From: Solirubrobacteraceae bacterium
GTDB taxonomy: Bacteria > Actinomycetota > Thermoleophilia > Solirubrobacterales > Solirubrobacteraceae
Direction of reading: 5' to 3'
Length of the DNA: 64,000 nucleotides
Assembly (NCBI GenBank): GCA_017882445.1
Contig: JADGPK010000008.1
Coordinates: 17,923 to 81,922 of the forward strand
The position numbers and the translations under genes were made by a program. Under the pieces are notes generated by a model. It was not told the origin of the DNA and ran no database searches. It saw nothing but the letters and a program-made list of their open reading frames with translations. Shown piece after piece: positions 52,105 through 60,936 of the stretch. Positions within the stretch are counted from its first letter, which is position 1, and each line of letters begins with the position of its first letter.

Positions 52105-52932
52105 TCAACCGGTCATGCCGCCGAACAGCCCGCCGGTGACGTGGAGGGTCTGGCCGTGCACGTAGTTGGACCACGGCGAGCACAGGAAGAACACCCCGCC
52201 GGCAGCCTCCTCGGGCGTTGCTGCTCGGCCCAGCGGGATCAGCATCGAGGCCATCTGGCGCATCTGCTCGGGGATGCCGAGCTGGATCTTCTCGCCGTCC
52301 TTCTCCATCGTGTTCTCATCGACCTTGGCCTGGGTGAGGCGGGTGTCGATGAAGCCGAAGGCGACTGCGTTGACGTTGACCTTGAACTGGCCCCACTCCT
52401 TGGCGACGGTTTTGGTCAGGCCGACAACGGCGGCCTTGCCGGCGGAGTAGTTCGCCTGGCCGGCGTTGCCGAAGGTGCCGGACGTGGAGGAGATGTTGAC
52501 GATCTTGCGGAACACCTCGCGGCCTTCCTCGCGCTCCTTCTTGGCGGGCTCGCGCAGGTGCGGCGCGGCGGCGCGGATGACACGGAACGGCACGACCGTG
52601 TGGATGTCGATCATCGCCTGGAAATGCTCGTCGGACATCTTGTGGATCGGTGCGTCGAGCGTGTAGCCGGCGTTGTTGACGATGATGTCGATCTTGCCGA
52701 ACGAGTCGATCGCCCGCTGGATCAGCTGGTCGGGCATGCCGGGCTTTGTCAGATCGCCGGCGAACACGGCGGTCTCGCCGTTGATCTCGCCTGCCGCCTG
52801 CGCGGCCACGTCGCCGTCGAGATCGTTGATCAGAACCTGGGCGCCCTGCGCTACGAGCAGTTCCGCGGTCGCGCGCCCGATCCCGCGTGCCGAGCCCGTG
52901 ACGATCGCCGACTTGCCGTCGAGTACTCCCAT
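52105..52932 (-). CDS. SDR-family oxidoreductase (FabG-like)
   Basis: This 275-residue NAD(P)-dependent dehydrogenase has the complete SDR set: VTGSARGIGRA, DLDGD after the second strand, NNAG, catalytic Ser in VNISSTSG and YSAGK. A segment after the NNAG strand (PHLREPAKKEREEGREVFRK) is longer than in typical FabG and recurs in actinobacterial fatty-acid degradation SDRs. A Shine-Dalgarno AAGGAGACC precedes the ATG. It follows the acyl-CoA dehydrogenase gene on the same strand, 38 bases downstream, suggesting a shared beta-oxidation role. Confidence 0.9.
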   Translation of the reverse strand: MGVLDGKSAIVTGSARGIGRATAELLVAQGAQVLINDLDGDVAAQAAGEINGETAVFAGDLTKPGMPDQLIQRAIDSFGKIDIIVNNAGYTLDAPIHKMSDEHFQAMIDIHTVVPFRVIRAAAPHLREPAKKEREEGREVFRKIVNISSTSGTFGNAGQANYSAGKAAVVGLTKTVAKEWGQFKVNVNAVAFGFIDTRLTQAKVDENTMEKDGEKIQLGIPEQMRQMASMLIPLGRAATPEEAAGGVFFLCSPWSNYVHGQTLHVTGGLFGGMTG

Positions 52933-52970
52933 AGCTGTGAGGTCTCCTTCTGGTGGTGGGGGAGCGGAGG

Positions 52971-54134
52971 TTATAGGCCGAGCACCCGCCCGAGGATCTC
53001 CCGCATGATCTCGTCGCTGCCGCCGCCGATCGGGCCGAGGCGGGCGTCGCGGGCGGCGCGCTCGATGGGGTGGGTTTGGGGACTTGAATCACCGCGCATG
53101 TAGCCGGCGCCGCCGTGGATCTGCAGGCAGTCGTCCATCAGCTCGAAGCAGGCGCGCTGGGTCAGCAGCTTGGCCATCGTGACCTCGCGCAGGGGATCCT
53201 CGCCGGCTACGAAGCGACGGAGCGCGTCGTAGGTGACGCAGCGACACGTGTACACCGAGGTGGCGAGGTCGGCGAGCTTGTGACGGATCGCCTGGTGGCC
53301 CGACAGCGGCCGGCCGAAGGCGTTGCGCTGGCGGGCGAACTCGGCGGTGCGCTCCCAGGCGACGGTCATCGCGCCGACGGCGCCGAGGGCCATCGCGAGG
53401 CGCTCCCATTGGAAGTTGGCCATGATCAGCTTGAAGCCGCCGTCGAGCTCGCCCAGCAGGTTTTCCTCGGCGACGAACACGTCCTGGAAGCTGATGGTCG
53501 CCGTGTCGGATGCGTGCCAGCCGAGCTTGTCGAGCTTCGACGAGGAGACGCCGTCGCAGCGGTCGACGATCAGGAACGAGATCCCGTGGTGGCCGCCCTC
53601 GGCGGACGTCTTGACGGCCGTGACGATGAAGTGCGCGCGCTCGCCGTTGGTGATGTAGGTCTTCTCGCCGTTCACGACCCAGCCGCCGTCGACGCGCTCG
53701 GCGCGCGTTGACAGCGCGGCGACGTCCGAGCCGGCGCCCGGCTCGGTGATGCCGAGCGCGCCGATCAGCTCGCCGCGGATGGCAGGCACGAGGTAGCGCT
53801 GCTTCTGGTCCTCGGTGCCGAACTTCCAGATCGGCGGCGTGGCGATGTTGATGTGGGCGCCGATCCCCGCCGCCGTGCCGCCCGAGCCTATGCGGGCCAT
53901 CTCCTCGCACAGCACCGCCTCGTGTAGGTAGTCGCCGCCCTGCCCGCCGTAGGACTCGGGGTACTTCAACCCCAGCAGCCCCTGGGCGGCGAGCTTGGGA
54001 AACACGGCGTCGGGGAACCAGCGCTCGTCCTCCCACTGCTGCGCATGGGGCGCGAGCTCGCGCTCGATGAAGCCGCGGGCGGACTGTCTCAGCTGTTCGT
54101 GCTCCTCAGAGAAGGGGGGTGTGGAGATGCTCAC
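52971..54134 (-). CDS. Acyl-CoA dehydrogenase
   Basis: This 387-residue FAD enzyme has FSEEHEQLRQSARGFIERELAP, the FAD-binding ALGITEPGAGSD and NGEKTYITNG blocks, GWHASDTATISFQDV and a C-terminal QIHGGAGYMRG. The catalytic base position (a Glu in many family members) is not obvious in the C-terminal segment and would need alignment. The start is GTG 54134; the open frame upstream crosses the antitoxin gene and is rejected. It is divergent from the vapBC module, with only 18 bases between the starts. Confidence 0.92.
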   Translation of the reverse strand: MSISTPPFSEEHEQLRQSARGFIERELAPHAQQWEDERWFPDAVFPKLAAQGLLGLKYPESYGGQGGDYLHEAVLCEEMARIGSGGTAAGIGAHINIATPPIWKFGTEDQKQRYLVPAIRGELIGALGITEPGAGSDVAALSTRAERVDGGWVVNGEKTYITNGERAHFIVTAVKTSAEGGHHGISFLIVDRCDGVSSSKLDKLGWHASDTATISFQDVFVAEENLLGELDGGFKLIMANFQWERLAMALGAVGAMTVAWERTAEFARQRNAFGRPLSGHQAIRHKLADLATSVYTCRCVTYDALRRFVAGEDPLREVTMAKLLTQRACFELMDDCLQIHGGAGYMRGDSSPQTHPIERAARDARLGPIGGGSDEIMREILGRVLGL

Positions 54135-54140
54135 GATTGG

Positions 54141-54146
54141 TAATCT
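54141..54146 (+). promoter_or_regulatory. -10 box of the vapBC module, leaderless
   Basis: TAATCT ends six bases before the antitoxin ATG at 54153, so transcription likely begins at the start codon. It lies within the 18-base gap between two divergent starts, so binding of the antitoxin here could affect the acyl-CoA dehydrogenase promoter too. Confidence 0.5.
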
Positions 54147-54152
54147 GATGGT

Positions 54153-54398
54153 ATGCGAGTTGCCATTGACGGTGTGGGCCGCATCGTGATCCCGAAGCCG
54201 ATGCGCGACGCGCTCGGGATCGAGGGGCCGACGGAGCTGGAGCTCACGGAGATGGACGGGAAGCTGGAGCTGACGGTGCCGTACATGAAGGCGCATCTGG
54301 AGGTGCGCGACGGCTTCGCGGTGATCGTCCCCGACGAGCCTGTGCCTCCGATGACGGCCGAGATGGTGCGCGAAGCGATCGAACGCTCGCGCCGTTGA
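54153..54398 (+). CDS. vapB: AbrB/MazE-type antitoxin (VapB)
   Basis: The 81-residue product has an N-terminal SpoVT-AbrB swapped-hairpin domain (VAIDGVGRIVIPKPMRDALGI) that binds DNA and a C-terminal toxin-binding segment ending in EMVREAIERSRR. It pairs with the downstream PIN-domain toxin, overlapping it by four bases (TTGA). Family knowledge suggests that VapB alone or with VapC represses this promoter. Confidence 0.88.
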   Translation: MRVAIDGVGRIVIPKPMRDALGIEGPTELELTEMDGKLELTVPYMKAHLEVRDGFAVIVPDEPVPPMTAEMVREAIERSRR

Positions 54399-54805
54399 TC
54401 GCCCCCGACTCCAGCGTGCTGATCCCGGCGCTCGCGGCCTCCTATGACGGGCACGAGCGGTGCTTCGCTGCGCTGGCAGGCCGCTCGCCACGGTTGATCT
54501 CGCACGTTGCGTTCGAGACGACCTCGGTGCTCAGCCGGATGCCCGAAGGGCTTCGGATGACCCCGGTGACCGTGCGGGATGCGCTCGATCACGATTTCCC
54601 GGATTCGTGGCTCGCGCTCGACGCCGACGGTCAACGTGCCTGTCTGCGCCTCGCGGTCGATGCCGGCCTGCGCGGCGGCGCGCTCTACGACGCCCTGATC
54701 GCCGCGACCGCGCGCGAGCACGGGGCGACCCTGCTCACCGCCGACCGCCGCGCGAGGGAGGCTTACGAGGCGACCGGCGTCGACGTGGCGTACCTCGACT
54801 CTTGA
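54395..54805 (+). CDS. vapC: PIN-domain ribonuclease toxin (VapC)
   Basis: This 136-residue toxin has the PIN acidic residues in IAPDSSVLIPAL (Asp5), VAFETTSVLSR (Glu), GGALYDALIAATA (Asp) and TLLTADRRA (Asp), so a Mg-dependent RNase site looks complete. The start is TTG overlapping the vapB stop. Typical VapC toxins cleave initiator tRNA or rRNA, but the target here is unknown. A palindrome array begins 17 bases after its stop. Confidence 0.88.
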   Translation: MIAPDSSVLIPALAASYDGHERCFAALAGRSPRLISHVAFETTSVLSRMPEGLRMTPVTVRDALDHDFPDSWLALDADGQRACLRLAVDAGLRGGALYDALIAATAREHGATLLTADRRAREAYEATGVDVAYLDS

Positions 54806-54821
54806 TCGCCTCCCTGTCGTT

Positions 54822-54918
54822 CCACCCGGCGCATGCGCCGGGTGGCGGGGCCGCACATGTGCGGCCCCGAGGGAGAGCCGCATGCGGCTCTCCCGGCCAC
54901 GCCGCATGCGGCGTGGCC
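54822..54918. repeat. Array B: four perfect 24-bp palindromes
   Basis: Units are 54822-54845, 54846-54869, 54871-54894 and 54895-54918; only one extra base (54870) breaks the register. Left half-sites are CCACCCGGCGCA, CGGGGCCGCACA, GGGAGAGCCGCA and GGCCACGCCGCA, each followed by its exact reverse complement. Centres are GCATGC, ACATGT, GCATGC, GCATGC. Degenerate CATG-containing sequence continues to about 54960. The array lies between convergent vapC and an acyl-CoA dehydrogenase gene. Confidence 0.95.
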
Positions 54919-55016
54919 CCAGCTCACGAGCGAGCATGTGGCCCATGCGGCGCGGCCCTAGGCTCACAATCGAGCACGCGGCTCGCCCGCCACGGAGATG
55001 ACCATCGGGGATCGGA

Positions 55017-56207
55017 CTACAGCCCGTACGAGCGGCCGATGACCTCGAGCATGATCTCATCGGTGCCCGCGCCGATGCGGTTCAGGCGCATGTCGCGCCA
55101 GACGCGCTCGACGTTGTACTCCTTCATGTAGCCGGCGCCGCCGTGGATCTGGATGCACTCGTCGGCCACTTCGCAGGCGATCCGGGACGCATGGAGCTTG
55201 GCCATCGAGATCTCTCGCACGGGGTACTCGCCGTTGGCGAAGCGCCAGGCCGTCATGTAGACGAGCTGGCGTGCTGTCTCGATTTTCGTGGCCATCTCGG
55301 CGAACTTGTGGCGGATGACCTGGAACTGGCCGATCGATTTGCCGAACGCCTGGCGCTGTTTGGCGTATTCGAGCGTGCGGTCGAAGCATTTCTGGGCGCC
55401 GGCGACGCTGCCAGCCGCGCCGATCATGCGCTCGCCCTGGAGCTCCCACATGATGTTGTAGAAGCCCTTGCCGACCTCGCCGAGGACCGCCGTCGCGGGG
55501 ACGCGAACGTCCTGGAAGGCGAGCAGCGCCGTGTCGGACGCGTGCATGCCCATCTTCTGGAGCTTCTTCTCCCGGATCACCCCGGGCGCGTCCATCGGCA
55601 CGAGGAACAGCGTGAAGCCGTCGTAGCCCGCGTCGGGGTCGGTCTTCGTGACCAGCACGATCACGTCTGCGCGGTGGCCGTTGGTGATGTACGTCTTGGA
55701 GCCGTTGATGACGTAGTCGTCGCCGTCCTTGACCGCGCGTGTCTTGATGCCTTTGACGTCCGAGCCGGCGTCCGGCTCGGTGATGCCGAGGCAGAGGATC
55801 TTCTCGCCCTTGATCGCCGGCACCACCCATTCCTGCTTCTGCTGCTCGGTGCCGAAGGCGAGGATCGGCGGCATCGCCATGTCGGTCTGCACCGCGATGC
55901 CCATCGACAGGCCGCCGCAGTTGGCGTTCGAGAGCGCCTCCGCGAGCACCATCGCGCTGAAGTAGTCGCCGCCCTGCCCGCCGTAGGCCTCGGGCTTGTC
56001 CAGGCCGAGGAAGCCGAGCTCGCCCATGCGCCTGAAGACCGAGTCGGGGAACGTCGTCTCCTCCCACTCGTCCGCATGGGGCGCGAGCTCCTTGATGGCG
56101 AAGTTGCTGATCGACTCGCGCAGCTGTTCGTGCTCGTCGGTGAAGATGAAGTGCTTGCGATTGGCCTTGAAATCAGGCTTCAGCACGCTCTCGGCGGTGG
56201 TGGCCAT
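55017..56207 (-). CDS. Acyl-CoA dehydrogenase
   Basis: This 396-residue flavoenzyme is related to the enzyme at 52971. It has FTDEHEQLRESISNFAIKELAP, CLGITEPDAGSDVKGI, NGSKTYITNG, GMHASDTALLAFQDV and the C-terminal QIHGGAGYMKEYNVERVWRDMR followed by GAGTDEIMLEVIGRSYGL. It catalyses the first desaturation of acyl-CoA beta-oxidation, delivering electrons to ETF. It has its own ATG with GGGAGG upstream and is divergent from the carboxyltransferase operon. Confidence 0.93.
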   Translation of the reverse strand: MATTAESVLKPDFKANRKHFIFTDEHEQLRESISNFAIKELAPHADEWEETTFPDSVFRRMGELGFLGLDKPEAYGGQGGDYFSAMVLAEALSNANCGGLSMGIAVQTDMAMPPILAFGTEQQKQEWVVPAIKGEKILCLGITEPDAGSDVKGIKTRAVKDGDDYVINGSKTYITNGHRADVIVLVTKTDPDAGYDGFTLFLVPMDAPGVIREKKLQKMGMHASDTALLAFQDVRVPATAVLGEVGKGFYNIMWELQGERMIGAAGSVAGAQKCFDRTLEYAKQRQAFGKSIGQFQVIRHKFAEMATKIETARQLVYMTAWRFANGEYPVREISMAKLHASRIACEVADECIQIHGGAGYMKEYNVERVWRDMRLNRIGAGTDEIMLEVIGRSYGL

Positions 56208-56354
56208 CGTGGGAGGGATCTCCTTGTTCGAGGTCTCGTGGTCGGGCGGTCGAGGATCGACCGGCGCGGGGGGGTGGACTGCTGGACGCTAACGCAGCTC
56301 GCCCCAAAAGTAAACAGTAGAGCTGCTCACTTCCCACGATGGGCCCTTACCGGC

Positions 56355-56360
56355 TACGAT
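56355..56360 (+). promoter_or_regulatory. -10 box of the hydratase-carboxyltransferase operon
   Basis: TACGAT ends six bases before the GTG at 56367, so the five-gene operon probably begins with a leaderless message. Confidence 0.45.
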
Positions 56361-56366
56361 GCGCCC

Positions 56367-57152
56367 GTGCCGAGCGAGAAGGTCCTCTACGACGTGAGCG
56401 ATGCGGGCGTCGCCACGATCACGCTCAACGACCCGGACACGCGCAACGCGCTGTCGGCGGAGATGCTGGCCGGCCTGATCGCGGCCTTCGGGCGCGCCCG
56501 CGACGCTGAGGACGTTCGCTGCGTGGTGCTCTGCTCCTCGCACGAGAAGACCTTCTCCTCGGGCGCCAACCTGGGCGGCTTCGCAGGCGAGGAGTCGCTG
56601 GTCCACAAGCACTTCGGCTCCGAGCGCTTCGTCGGGCTGTTCAAGCTGATCGGCGAGCTTCCCAAGCCCACCATCTGCGCGGTGCGCGGCCACGCGCTCG
56701 CCGGAGCGCTCGGCATCGCGCTGGCGTGCGATCTGATCGTGGCCTCCGAGCAGGCGAGTTTCGGGACCCCCGAGATCAACGTCGGCGCCTTTCCCTTCAT
56801 GATCATGGCGCTGATCTACCGCAACGTTCCGCGCAAGAGGGCCAACGAGCTGCTGCTGCTCGGCGAGCGCTGGAGCGCCCAGGAGGCGCTCGCGGCGGGC
56901 ATCGTCAACCGCGTCGTCGCAGAGGAGGAGTTCGACGCGGCGGTCACGGAGTGGGCCGGGAAGCTCGCGGGCAAGTCGCCCGTGATCATGCGGCTCGGCA
57001 AGGAGGCGATGCGCAGGCAGATGGACATGCCCTTCGACGACGCGCTGGACTACCTGCGAGCGCAGCTCACACTGGCGCTGTCCACCGAGGACATCGTCGA
57101 GGGCGTGAGCGCGTTCTTCGAGAAGCGCGATCCGAAGTGGAAGGGACGCTGA
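56367..57152 (+). CDS. Enoyl-CoA hydratase/isomerase family protein
   Basis: This 261-residue crotonase-fold enzyme begins at GTG (VPSEKVLYDVSDAG). It shows LNDPDTRNALSAEML, the oxyanion segments TFSSGANLGGF and GHALAGALGIALACDLIVA, and GTPEINVGAFPFMIMALIY. GHALAGALG replaces the catalytic GxAxGGGxE pattern, so the first catalytic Glu of true hydratases appears absent and the reaction may be isomerisation, decarboxylation or hydrolysis. Its TGA overlaps the carboxyltransferase ATG, placing it in the same pathway. Confidence 0.85.
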   Translation: MPSEKVLYDVSDAGVATITLNDPDTRNALSAEMLAGLIAAFGRARDAEDVRCVVLCSSHEKTFSSGANLGGFAGEESLVHKHFGSERFVGLFKLIGELPKPTICAVRGHALAGALGIALACDLIVASEQASFGTPEINVGAFPFMIMALIYRNVPRKRANELLLLGERWSAQEALAAGIVNRVVAEEEFDAAVTEWAGKLAGKSPVIMRLGKEAMRRQMDMPFDDALDYLRAQLTLALSTEDIVEGVSAFFEKRDPKWKGR

Positions 57153-58762
57153 TGAGCACCGAGGACCCCGGCGCCGACGGCGTCGTCGCGACGTCCCTGC
57201 TGCGCCCGCTGGTCGAGGACCTCGAGGAGCGCCGCGAGAAGATCAGGCTGGGCGGCGGCGAGGCCAAGATCGCCGAGCAGCACGCCCGCGAGAAGCTGAC
57301 CGCGCGCGAGCGGATCGCGCTGCTCCTCGACGAGGGCAGCTTCGTCGAGCTGGGCATCCACGGCAAGCCCCACTTCTCCCAGCGCGCGATGGACGGCGTG
57401 GACGCGCCGGCCGACGGCGTGATCACCGGCTACGGCAAGATCGCCGGGCGCCTGACGGCCGTGTGCGCTTACGACTTCACGGTGATGGCCGGCTCGATGG
57501 GCATGACGGGTGAGCTCAAGGTCACACGCGTGCGCGAGCTCGCCCTGACCAAGCGCATGCCCTTCGTGTGGCTGCTCGACTCAGCCGGCGCACGCGTGCA
57601 GGAGGCCGCCGGATCGCTGTTCGCCGGATCGGGTCACCTGTTCCGCGAGGAGGTCGTGATGAGCGGGGTGATACCGCAGGTCGCCGCGCTGATGGGGCCG
57701 TGTGCGGCCGGCACCGCATACATCCCCGGGCTGGCCGACTTCGTGCCGATGGTCAAGGGGCGCGGCTCGATGGCGCTCGCCGGGCCTCATCTCGTCCGCG
57801 CGGCCGTCGGCGAGGACGTCACGCAGGAGGAACTGGGCGGCTCGCGCGTGCATTGCCGCAAGTCGGGCGTCGGCGACATGGAGGTGGCGAGCGACGAGGA
57901 GTGCATCGATGCGATCAAGCAGTACCTGTCGTTCATGCCCCAGAACTGCGAACAGAGGCCCCCGATCCGGGTGGGCGGGGCGGGCGGGGCCAAATCCGAT
58001 CCGATCGACCGGCGCGAGGAGGACCTGCTGGACATCCTGCCGGAGTCCAATCGCAAGCCGTATGACATGTACGAGGTGATCCGCCGGATCGTCGACGACG
58101 GCGAGTGGTTCGACATGAAGGGGCAGTGGGCCCGGACGATCATCACCTGCCTGGCGCGCTTCGGGGGCAGGCCGGCCGGGATCGTGGCCAACCAGCCCAA
58201 GCAGCTCGGTGGCATCCTCGACAACGACTCCGCCGACAAGGCCGCGCGGTTCGTGAACCTGTGCAACGCCTTCGGCATCCCGCTCGTGTTCATCCAGGAC
58301 GTCCCCGGATTCATGGTCGGCACCAAGGTCGAGGCCGAAGGCATCATCCGCCACGGCGCCAAGATGCTCTACGCGGTCTCCAACGCGACCGTGCCGAAGA
58401 TCACCGTGATCACGCGCAAGGCCTACGGCGCGGGCTACTTCGTGATGAACGGCCGTGCCTACGAACCCGACCTGATCGTCGCCTGGCCGAGCGCCGAGAT
58501 CAGCGTGATGGGCGCCGAGGGCGTGGTGGAGATCGCCTTCCGCAAACAGGTCGAGCAGGCCGATGACCCGCAGGCCAAGAAGGCCGAGCTGATCGAGGGC
58601 TTTCGAAAGATCTTCAACGTGTACATCGCAGCGGGCAACGACCTGGTCGATGACGTGATCGACCCGCGCGAGACGCGCGAGGCGATCTGCCGAGGGCTCG
58701 AGATGTCGGCGGACAAGAAGGTCGAGCGCCCGTGGAGGCGCCACGGGGTGGTGCCGGTATGA
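57152..58762 (+). CDS. Acyl-CoA carboxylase carboxyltransferase (beta) subunit
   Basis: This 536-residue protein transfers CO2 from carboxybiotin to an acyl-CoA. N and C carboxyltransferase lobes are visible: LLDSAGARVQEAA and MGPCAAGTAYIPGLADF in the first, FIQDVPGFMVGTKVEAEGII and RKAYGAGYFVMNG in the second, which are the oxyanion-hole regions. It resembles propionyl-/methylcrotonyl-type subunits. No biotin carboxylase lies next to it; the small biotinyl carrier at 48543 is a possible partner. Confidence 0.93.
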   Translation: MSTEDPGADGVVATSLLRPLVEDLEERREKIRLGGGEAKIAEQHAREKLTARERIALLLDEGSFVELGIHGKPHFSQRAMDGVDAPADGVITGYGKIAGRLTAVCAYDFTVMAGSMGMTGELKVTRVRELALTKRMPFVWLLDSAGARVQEAAGSLFAGSGHLFREEVVMSGVIPQVAALMGPCAAGTAYIPGLADFVPMVKGRGSMALAGPHLVRAAVGEDVTQEELGGSRVHCRKSGVGDMEVASDEECIDAIKQYLSFMPQNCEQRPPIRVGGAGGAKSDPIDRREEDLLDILPESNRKPYDMYEVIRRIVDDGEWFDMKGQWARTIITCLARFGGRPAGIVANQPKQLGGILDNDSADKAARFVNLCNAFGIPLVFIQDVPGFMVGTKVEAEGIIRHGAKMLYAVSNATVPKITVITRKAYGAGYFVMNGRAYEPDLIVAWPSAEISVMGAEGVVEIAFRKQVEQADDPQAKKAELIEGFRKIFNVYIAAGNDLVDDVIDPRETREAICRGLEMSADKKVERPWRRHGVVPV

Positions 58763-59643
58763 GCCTTGAGGATCCCGTGGTGATCACCTGCTCGATCTCG
58801 GGGGCGATCGCCAACCGCGAGCAGTGTCCCGCGATCCCGTACACGCCCGCGGAGTATGCGTCCGAGGCGCGGCGGATCGTGGATGAGGGCGGCGTGATGA
58901 TCCACATCCATGCGCGCAAACCCGACGGCACGCCGAGCTACGAGGTCGAGGACTTCGCCGCCATCACCGCGGCGATCCGCGCGGAGGTGGGCGAGGAGGT
59001 CATCGTCAACTTCTCCACCGGCACCATCGGCGTTCCGCTCGAGAAGCGCGTCACCTACCTGCGCGAGTGCCGCCCGGAAGTGGCGGCGCTGAACATGGGG
59101 TCGCTGAACTACGCCAAGTACTCCCGCTCGCGCAAGGAGTTCGTCTTCTCGATGGTCTTCCAGAATCCGTTCGAGGAGATCATCGAGCTGCTCGAGGCGA
59201 TGAACGAGCTTCACATCAAACCCGAGCACGAGTGCTTCGACGTCGGCCACGTCGGCAGCCTCGCGCCGCTGATCGACATGGGCGTGCTGAAGGCGCCGCT
59301 GCACGTCGACTGCGTGATGGGCGTCGTGGGCGGCATCCCGCCGAGCGCGCGCAACCTCGCGGCGATGGTGGACAACATCCCCGCAGGGGGTGGGTCGGCG
59401 GGACCCAGAAATCACTGGGGCGTGATCGGCATCTCGCGCGACCAATGGATGCTCGTGGCCGCCGCGCTCACGCTGGGCGGCTCGATCAGGGTGGGGCTCG
59501 AGGACAACCTGTATCTGCCGAACGGCGAGATGGCACGCTCCAACGGCGAGCTGATCGCCAAGGCCCGGCAGATGACCGAAGACGTCGGAAGGCGCCCGGC
59601 GACGGTCGCCGAGGCTCGCGCGATGCTGGGGATCTCCCGATGA
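58759..59643 (+). CDS. Beta-keto acid cleavage enzyme (BKACE, DUF849)
   Basis: This 294-residue TIM-barrel zinc enzyme condenses a beta-keto acid with acetyl-CoA to give acetoacetate and a new acyl-CoA. Metal-binding and catalytic segments are seen in GVMIHIHARKPDGTPSY (HxH) and VNFSTGTIG; ALNMGSLNY and FDVGHVGSL are family marks, and VMGVVGGIPPSARNL carries the typical C-terminal block. The ATG overlaps the carboxyltransferase stop (ATGA). The beta-keto substrate is unknown; known family members act on 3-keto-5-aminohexanoate or dehydrocarnitine. Confidence 0.92.
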   Translation: MSLEDPVVITCSISGAIANREQCPAIPYTPAEYASEARRIVDEGGVMIHIHARKPDGTPSYEVEDFAAITAAIRAEVGEEVIVNFSTGTIGVPLEKRVTYLRECRPEVAALNMGSLNYAKYSRSRKEFVFSMVFQNPFEEIIELLEAMNELHIKPEHECFDVGHVGSLAPLIDMGVLKAPLHVDCVMGVVGGIPPSARNLAAMVDNIPAGGGSAGPRNHWGVIGISRDQWMLVAAALTLGGSIRVGLEDNLYLPNGEMARSNGELIAKARQMTEDVGRRPATVAEARAMLGISR

Positions 59644-60926
59644 GCCTTCCGCTACAGGGCGTTCGCGTCCTCGACCTCTCCCGGCTGCTCCCGGGTGGCT
59701 TCTGCTCCCTGTTGCTGGCCGACTTCGGCGCCGATGTGCTGAAGGTCGAGGACACGGGCATGGGCGACTACATCCGCTGGACGCCGCCGTTCTACGAGGG
59801 CGCCCACGACAGCGCCCGCTCGGCTCTGTTCCTGTCGCTGAACCGCAACAAGCGCTCCATCCGCCTGGACCTCAAGAGCGACGGCGGCCGCGAGGCGCTG
59901 CTGCGGCTCGTGCGCGAATACGACGTCGTGCTCGAGTCCTTCCGTCCCGGCGTGCTCGACCGCCTGGGCGTGGGCTATGAGCGCATGCGCGAAGAGAACC
60001 CGGGCATCGTCTACTGCGCGATCTCAGGCTACGGCCAGGCGGGTCCCAAGCGCGACGCCTCCGGGCACGACATCAACTATCTCGGACTGATCGGCCTGCT
60101 CGGCCTCACGGGCGAGCGCGGCGGCGGGGTGGGTGGGGGTCCGATTCAATCGGCCGGGCAGATCGCCGACCTCGGCGGCGGCGCGCTGATGGCCGCCTTC
60201 GGGATCATGGCGGCGTTGCGCGAGAGGGATGGGGCGCCCGCCCACCCGGGGGGGGCGGGATCCGGATCTCCGGGGTCGGGCGTTGGGCAGATGGTCGACG
60301 TATCGATGGCCGACGGCGCGCTGTCCTGGCTGGCGATGGTAGCCGGCGCGTACTTCGCCGACGGGACGGTGCCGCGCCGGGGCGAGCTCGCGCTGGCCGG
60401 CTCGCTGATCTGCTACCGGCCGTATGAGTGCTCCGACGGCTGGGTCACGCTCGGCGCGCTGGAGCCCAAGTTCTGGCAGGCCTGGTGCCGCGGCGTCGGG
60501 CGCGAGGAGCTCATCGCGGCGCAGTTCGAGCGCCCGGGCTCGGCGGCGCACGAGCAGGTCAAGGAGATCTTCCTCGGGCGCACCCGCGCGGACTGGGAGG
60601 CGTTCGCCTCCGAGCACGACTGCTGCCTGGAGCCGGTGCTCGAGCTCGACGAGGCGCTCGACTCCGCTCTCGTGCGCGAGCGCGGCATGGTGGTCGAGAT
60701 CGATCAGCCGGGAGCCGCGCGGGGAGTCCGCCAGCTCGGCATACCGGTCAAGCTGACGCGGACGCCGGGCGAGCATGACCGCCTGCCCGGCCCGGCGCTC
60801 GGCGAGCACACCGAGGCCGTCCTGCGCGCGGCCGGCTACTCGCAGGGAGAGGTGGCCGAGCTGCTCGCATCCGGAGCGGCCGCGGGGCCGGCGGAGTCCC
60901 GGCAGGACGCGACCCTGAGGGTGTGA
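59640..60926 (+). CDS. CaiB/BaiF family CoA transferase
   Basis: This 428-residue class III CoA transferase has VRVLDLSRLLPGGFCSLLLADFGADVLKVED at the N terminus (cited in pieces), RNKRSIRLDLKS, the fingerprint YCAISGYGQAGP, and ASGHDINYLGLIG where the catalytic Asp is expected. A Gly/Pro-rich insertion (residues about 195-220, GAPAHPGGAGSGSPGSG) is unusual. It presumably moves CoA between the acids made by the pathway in this operon. The ATG overlaps the BKACE stop. Confidence 0.92.
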   Translation: MSLPLQGVRVLDLSRLLPGGFCSLLLADFGADVLKVEDTGMGDYIRWTPPFYEGAHDSARSALFLSLNRNKRSIRLDLKSDGGREALLRLVREYDVVLESFRPGVLDRLGVGYERMREENPGIVYCAISGYGQAGPKRDASGHDINYLGLIGLLGLTGERGGGVGGGPIQSAGQIADLGGGALMAAFGIMAALRERDGAPAHPGGAGSGSPGSGVGQMVDVSMADGALSWLAMVAGAYFADGTVPRRGELALAGSLICYRPYECSDGWVTLGALEPKFWQAWCRGVGREELIAAQFERPGSAAHEQVKEIFLGRTRADWEAFASEHDCCLEPVLELDEALDSALVRERGMVVEIDQPGAARGVRQLGIPVKLTRTPGEHDRLPGPALGEHTEAVLRAAGYSQGEVAELLASGAAAGPAESRQDATLRV

Positions 60927-60936
60927 GCCCGCGTCC

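Noticed and set aside
52971..54491. 506-residue acyl-CoA dehydrogenase
   Set aside because: The first 119 codons of this frame cross the vapB gene and part of vapC on the other strand and are Arg/His-rich shadow sequence; similarity begins at the GTG at 54134.
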